From assembly GCA_002256425.1 (NCBI GenBank), contig NKIZ01000001.1, positions 558,001-622,000 of the forward strand: a stretch of DNA of 64,000 bases, read 5' to 3'. Numbering within the stretch: position 1 is the stretch's first letter; every line of letters starts with the position of its first letter. Made by a program: the position numbers and the translations under genes. This DNA comes from Alphaproteobacteria bacterium PA2 (GTDB taxonomy: Bacteria > Pseudomonadota > Alphaproteobacteria > Caulobacterales > Caulobacteraceae). Under the pieces are notes generated by a model. It worked only from the letters and a program-made list of their open reading frames with translations, did no database searches and had not been told where the DNA came from. Of the stretch, positions 61,320-64,000 are shown piece by piece.

Positions 61320-61765
61320 TCGATCAATGGTGCGAGGGCCGCAATCAGTTCCGGCGCCGGCTTGCGGGGTCGACCGCTCATGTCGATGCAGGCGGCCTCC
61401 ACCTGGGCCGAGCACAGGAGGTCCTCGCCGCGGAAGATGTTCTGGTTGAAGTAGAGCCTAGGCCCCTTGGCCCGGTCGATGGAGGTGCGGACCAGAAGGG
61501 CGTCGTCGATCCGGGCGGGCCTGCGGAATTCCAGGGACATCTTCACCACGGTGAAGGCCGCTGACTGCTCCAGCAGGGCGGAATGGCCGACCCCGACCAC
61601 CCGCAGGAAGTCGCTGCGGCCCCGCTCGAAATAGCGCAGGTAATTGCCGTGATAGACCACCCCGGTGAAGTCGGTGTCCTCGTAATAGATGCGCACCGGC
61701 AGGACGTGTTCGCGCCCTTCCATCCAGCCCGCCGTCGGCGCCGTGTCCCGGGGTGTCTCAGCCAT
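61316..61765 (-). CDS. ybgC: Tol-Pal-associated acyl-CoA thioesterase YbgC
   Basis: This 149-residue hotdog-fold thioesterase has the catalytic Asp in YYEDTDFTGVVYHGNYLRYF. It hydrolyses short or medium acyl-CoAs and is genetically linked to tol genes in most proteobacteria. Here it lies one base after ruvB (same strand) and is separated from tolQ by 198 bases containing two large inverted repeats. Its stop codon is inside one of them. Confidence 0.94.
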   Translation of the reverse strand: MAETPRDTAPTAGWMEGREHVLPVRIYYEDTDFTGVVYHGNYLRYFERGRSDFLRVVGVGHSALLEQSAAFTVVKMSLEFRRPARIDDALLVRTSIDRAKGPRLYFNQNIFRGEDLLCSAQVEAACIDMSGRPRKPAPELIAALAPLID

Positions 61766-61766
61766 G

Positions 61767-62804
61767 TCAGGTCTCGTCGAACAGGCCGCCCTGGCCGCCA
61801 GCTGGCATCTGGGGCGGCGGGGTCAGGCCGATATGGGTATAGGCCTTGGCGCAGGCCATGCGGCCCCGGGGCGTGCGCTGGATGAAGCCCTGTTGCAGGA
61901 GGAAGGGCTCGATCACGTCCTCCACCGCGTCCCGGGCCTCGGCGATGGCGTAGGCCAGGGTTTCGACCCCGGCCGGGCCGCCGCCATAGTTCTCGATCAG
62001 GGCGCGGAGATAGCGACGGTCCAGGGCGTCGAGGCCTGCGGGGTCCACGTCCAGCCGGGCCAGGGCCTGGGCGGCGGCGGCCTGGCCGATGACGGTGACC
62101 CCGTCGGCGGCGGCGAAGTCCCGCACCCGGCGCAGCAGGCGGCCGGCCACCCGGGGCGTGCCCCGGGCCCGGGTGGCGATCTCGGCGGCGCCGTCGGGGG
62201 CAAGGTTCAGGCCCAGCTTGCCTGCCGCATGGTTCAGCACCTGGCTGAGTTCGGCGTGGGTGTAGAATTCCAGGCGCAGGGGAATGCCGAACCGGTCGCG
62301 GAGAGGCGTGGCCAGCAGGCCCGCCCGGGTGGTCGCCGCCACCAGGGTGAAGGGCGCCAGATCAATGCGGATCGACCGGGCCGAGGGGCCCTCGCCGATG
62401 ATCAGGTCCAGGACATGGTCCTCCATGGCCGGATAGAGGATCTCCTCCACATTGGCGGCCAGACGGTGGATCTCGTCGATGAAGAGGACGTCCCGGGGTT
62501 CCAGATTGGTGAGGATGGCCGCAAGGTCCCCGGCCTTGGCCAGGACCGGCCCCGAGGTGGCACGGAAATTGACCCCCAGCTCCCGGGCGATGATCTGGGC
62601 CAGGGTGGTCTTGCCCAGACCCGGAGGCCCGAACAGCAGGACGTGATCCAGGGCCTCGCCCCGGGCCTTGGCGGCGTCGATGAAGACCGAGAGATTGCCC
62701 TTGGCCTGGGCCTGACCGACGAATTCCGCCAGGGTCTGGGGCCGCAGGGCGCGGTCGGAAGGGTCCAGGGGCGCAGGCTCGCCGGAGATCAGCCGCTCGC
62801 TCAA
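61767..62804 (-). CDS. ruvB: Holliday junction branch-migration helicase RuvB
   Basis: This 345-residue AAA+ ATPase drives branch migration of Holliday junctions with RuvA. Walker A is [12 protein letters not shown], Walker B is [10 protein letters not shown], sensor/arginine-finger regions include [17 protein letters not shown], and the C-terminal winged helix has FIQRTPRGR. The length is normal. The start overlaps the ruvA stop by four bases. Confidence 0.97.
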   Translation of the reverse strand: MSERLISGEPAPLDPSDRALRPQTLAEFVGQAQAKGNLSVFIDAAKARGEALDHVLLFGPPGLGKTTLAQIIARELGVNFRATSGPVLAKAGDLAAILTNLEPRDVLFIDEIHRLAANVEEILYPAMEDHVLDLIIGEGPSARSIRIDLAPFTLVAATTRAGLLATPLRDRFGIPLRLEFYTHAELSQVLNHAAGKLGLNLAPDGAAEIATRARGTPRVAGRLLRRVRDFAAADGVTVIGQAAAAQALARLDVDPAGLDALDRRYLRALIENYGGGPAGVETLAYAIAEARDAVEDVIEPFLLQQGFIQRTPRGRMACAKAYTHIGLTPPPQMPAGGQGGLFDET

Positions 62805-63412
62805 CGGCCCAGCTCCTGCAGGCCGGCCTTGATCAGGGCCTGGACGGAGGCCTCATCGCCAAGGCGCAGAGCGGCCTGCTCCACTACCCGGCGGGCATTG
62901 ATCTCGGCGACCCCAAGGCTCAGCAGGGCGGCCACAGCTTCACCCACGGCCGAGGGCGGAGGCGGGGCGGAGGCGGCCTGGGCGTGGAAGGCGGCCACAG
63001 GGCCGTCGCTGATCGGCTTGCCCTTCAGTTCGGTGACAATCCGCTGGGCGAGCTTGGGACCCACCCCGCTGGCCCGGCCGACCGAGGCCTTGTCGTCACG
63101 GGCCACGGCGGCGGCCAGATCCGGCGGCGGCAGGACATCGAGAACGCTCAAGGCCGCCTTGGGCCCGACCCCCTGGATGGACTGCAGCAGGACAAAGGCC
63201 CGGCGCTCGTCCCGGCCGAGGAAGCCGTAAAGCTTCATGCCCGTGCTCTCGGCCCACTGGGTCTCTACGTGCAGGACGGTTTCTTCCCCCAGGGCCGGCA
63301 GGTGGCCCAGGGTGCGCCCGCCGCAGCGGACCACATAGCCCACCCCGCCCACATCGATCAGGGCCTCTTCCTCGCCAACCTCGGCCACCAGACCCCGCAA
63401 CCGCCCGATCAT
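62801..63412 (-). CDS. ruvA: Holliday junction DNA-binding protein RuvA
   Basis: This 203-residue protein forms the tetramer that holds the Holliday junction for RuvB. The N-terminal OB domain begins [20 protein letters not shown]. The helix-hairpin-helix segments are [18 protein letters not shown] and [19 protein letters not shown]. The C-terminal domain III ([19 protein letters not shown]) contacts RuvB. It overlaps both ruvC and ruvB by four bases. Confidence 0.96.
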   Translation of the reverse strand: MIGRLRGLVAEVGEEEALIDVGGVGYVVRCGGRTLGHLPALGEETVLHVETQWAESTGMKLYGFLGRDERRAFVLLQSIQGVGPKAALSVLDVLPPPDLAAAVARDDKASVGRASGVGPKLAQRIVTELKGKPISDGPVAAFHAQAASAPPPPSAVGEAVAALLSLGVAEINARRVVEQAALRLGDEASVQALIKAGLQELGR

Positions 63413-63915
63413 GCGGCCGACCTTTCGGTGAGGTGCCGGGCCTTGCGGGCATGGGCGTGGGCGATGGCGACCGCCAGGGCGTCGGCGGCGTCCGCCGTGG
63501 TCGGCCCGGCTGTAGGCAGTATGCGGGCGATCATGAAGGCCACCTGGTCCTTGTCGGCGCCGCCGGTGCCCACCACGGCCTTCTTGACCACCTTGGCGGC
63601 GTATTCGGCCACGGGCAGGCCAGCCAGGGCAGGCACCACCAGGGCCATGGCCCGGGCGTGTCCGAGCTTCAGGGCCGAGGCGGCGTTATTGTTCATGAAG
63701 GTCTCTTCCACCGCCGCCTCATGGGGGGCGTGAAGTTCGACCACCTGGGTAATGCCCTCAAACAGCAGGCGCAGGCGCTCGGCGAAGGGCAGGCTGTCCT
63801 TCGGGTTGATCACCCCGTGGGCCACATGGGACAGGCGCGCGCCGTCCACCGTAATGACACCCCAGCCGGTGTGCCTCAGACCCGGGTCCAGGCCCAATAT
63901 GCGGATCGCAGCCAT
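63409..63915 (-). CDS. ruvC: Crossover junction endodeoxyribonuclease RuvC
   Basis: This 168-residue nuclease resolves Holliday junctions. Its acidic active site is visible: Asp in [14 protein letters not shown], Glu in [12 protein letters not shown], and two Asp in [16 protein letters not shown]. It is first of the ruvCAB operon. The 85 bases upstream to the window edge contain no other complete gene. Confidence 0.96.
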   Translation of the reverse strand: MAAIRILGLDPGLRHTGWGVITVDGARLSHVAHGVINPKDSLPFAERLRLLFEGITQVVELHAPHEAAVEETFMNNNAASALKLGHARAMALVVPALAGLPVAEYAAKVVKKAVVGTGGADKDQVAFMIARILPTAGPTTADAADALAVAIAHAHARKARHLTERSAA

Positions 63916-64000
63916 AGGCCCCCGTTTGAGTCGCGCGTTCAGCTTATGTTCTTACCGCGCCGCAGTTGAGGGGGGAAGGGTTAAGGCGGGGTGAAGGCCA

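Noticed and set aside
1-64000. tRNA, rRNA, CRISPR array, prophage, insertion sequence or transposon
   Set aside because: I looked for cloverleaf-like segments, evenly spaced repeats, transposase or integrase motifs and att-type repeats and saw none. Only small dispersed inverted repeats are present.

Overview
The window is GC-rich and densely coded, and looks like chromosome from an alphaproteobacterium of the Caulobacterales (Caulobacter/Phenylobacterium type). The evidence is the gene content: a DUF1013/TrcR cell-cycle regulator, a split-alpha pntAA-pntAB-pntB transhydrogenase preceded by an aa3 oxidase subunit IV gene, the ruvCAB-ybgC-tolQRAB-pal-cpoB-tilS block, a TonB-dependent receptor and a deoxyhypusine-synthase-like polyamine gene. 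The genus is inferred. No rRNA, tRNA, CRISPR array, prophage or insertion sequence was found. Most genes are ordinary chromosomal ones, often in short operons with 4-base ATGA overlaps.

1-7.8 kb holds a truncated beta-lactamase-fold hydrolase, a divergent CDF metal exporter / COG0523 GTPase pair sharing a Zur-like palindrome, an orphan ExbD, a WD40 protein, a nitroreductase, mtgA, an aldo/keto-reductase-like protein and an XdhC-like protein. 7.8-12.3 kb has a four-gene operon (FAH hydrolase, maleylacetoacetate-isomerase-like GST, beta-carbonic anhydrase, TPR-methyltransferase) divergent from a CoA transferase. 12.3-14.6 kb has two YdcH-like microproteins around ubiX, then trcR. 14.7-21.6 kb has an overlapping operon (acyl-CoA synthetase, FMN reductase, RibB with a degenerate RibA half, GNAT), an acyl-CoA dehydrogenase and an EstB-like hydrolase.

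21.6-32.2 kb carries transporters (GPH/MFS, MATE, APC), a lone rmlB, a DUF885 protein, a TetR regulator and an LpxH-like phosphatase. Next to the phosphatase is an unusual reading frame that joins a TetR DNA-binding domain to a GT4 glycosyltransferase. 32.3-39 kb looks like a phosphate-starvation island: TonB-dependent receptor, PstS-like binding protein and phnCDE, with a clear three-unit Pho box upstream of the pstS-like gene and weaker ones before the other two units. 39.2-41.6 kb is a polyamine pair (ornithine-type decarboxylase and a DHS-like synthase), each followed by an intrinsic terminator.

41.7-48.6 kb has a small membrane protein, a PAP2 phosphatase, a GH3 glycosidase, two tandem paralogues of an unrecognised 370-residue family and a TauE/SafE membrane protein. 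48.7-55 kb has a thioesterase/hydrolase pair, the oxidase subunit IV gene, pntAA-pntAB-pntB, a lipoprotein and another hydrolase. 55-63.9 kb is the ruv-tol-pal block on the minus strand, interrupted between ybgC and tolQ by two long inverted repeats, one of which contains the ybgC stop codon.

I did not find a clear new multi-gene system such as a defence island or biosynthetic cluster. The best leads are the TetR-glycosyltransferase fusion, the Zur-like operator shared by a metal chaperone and an exporter, the Pho-box island, and the tandem paralogues of unknown function.
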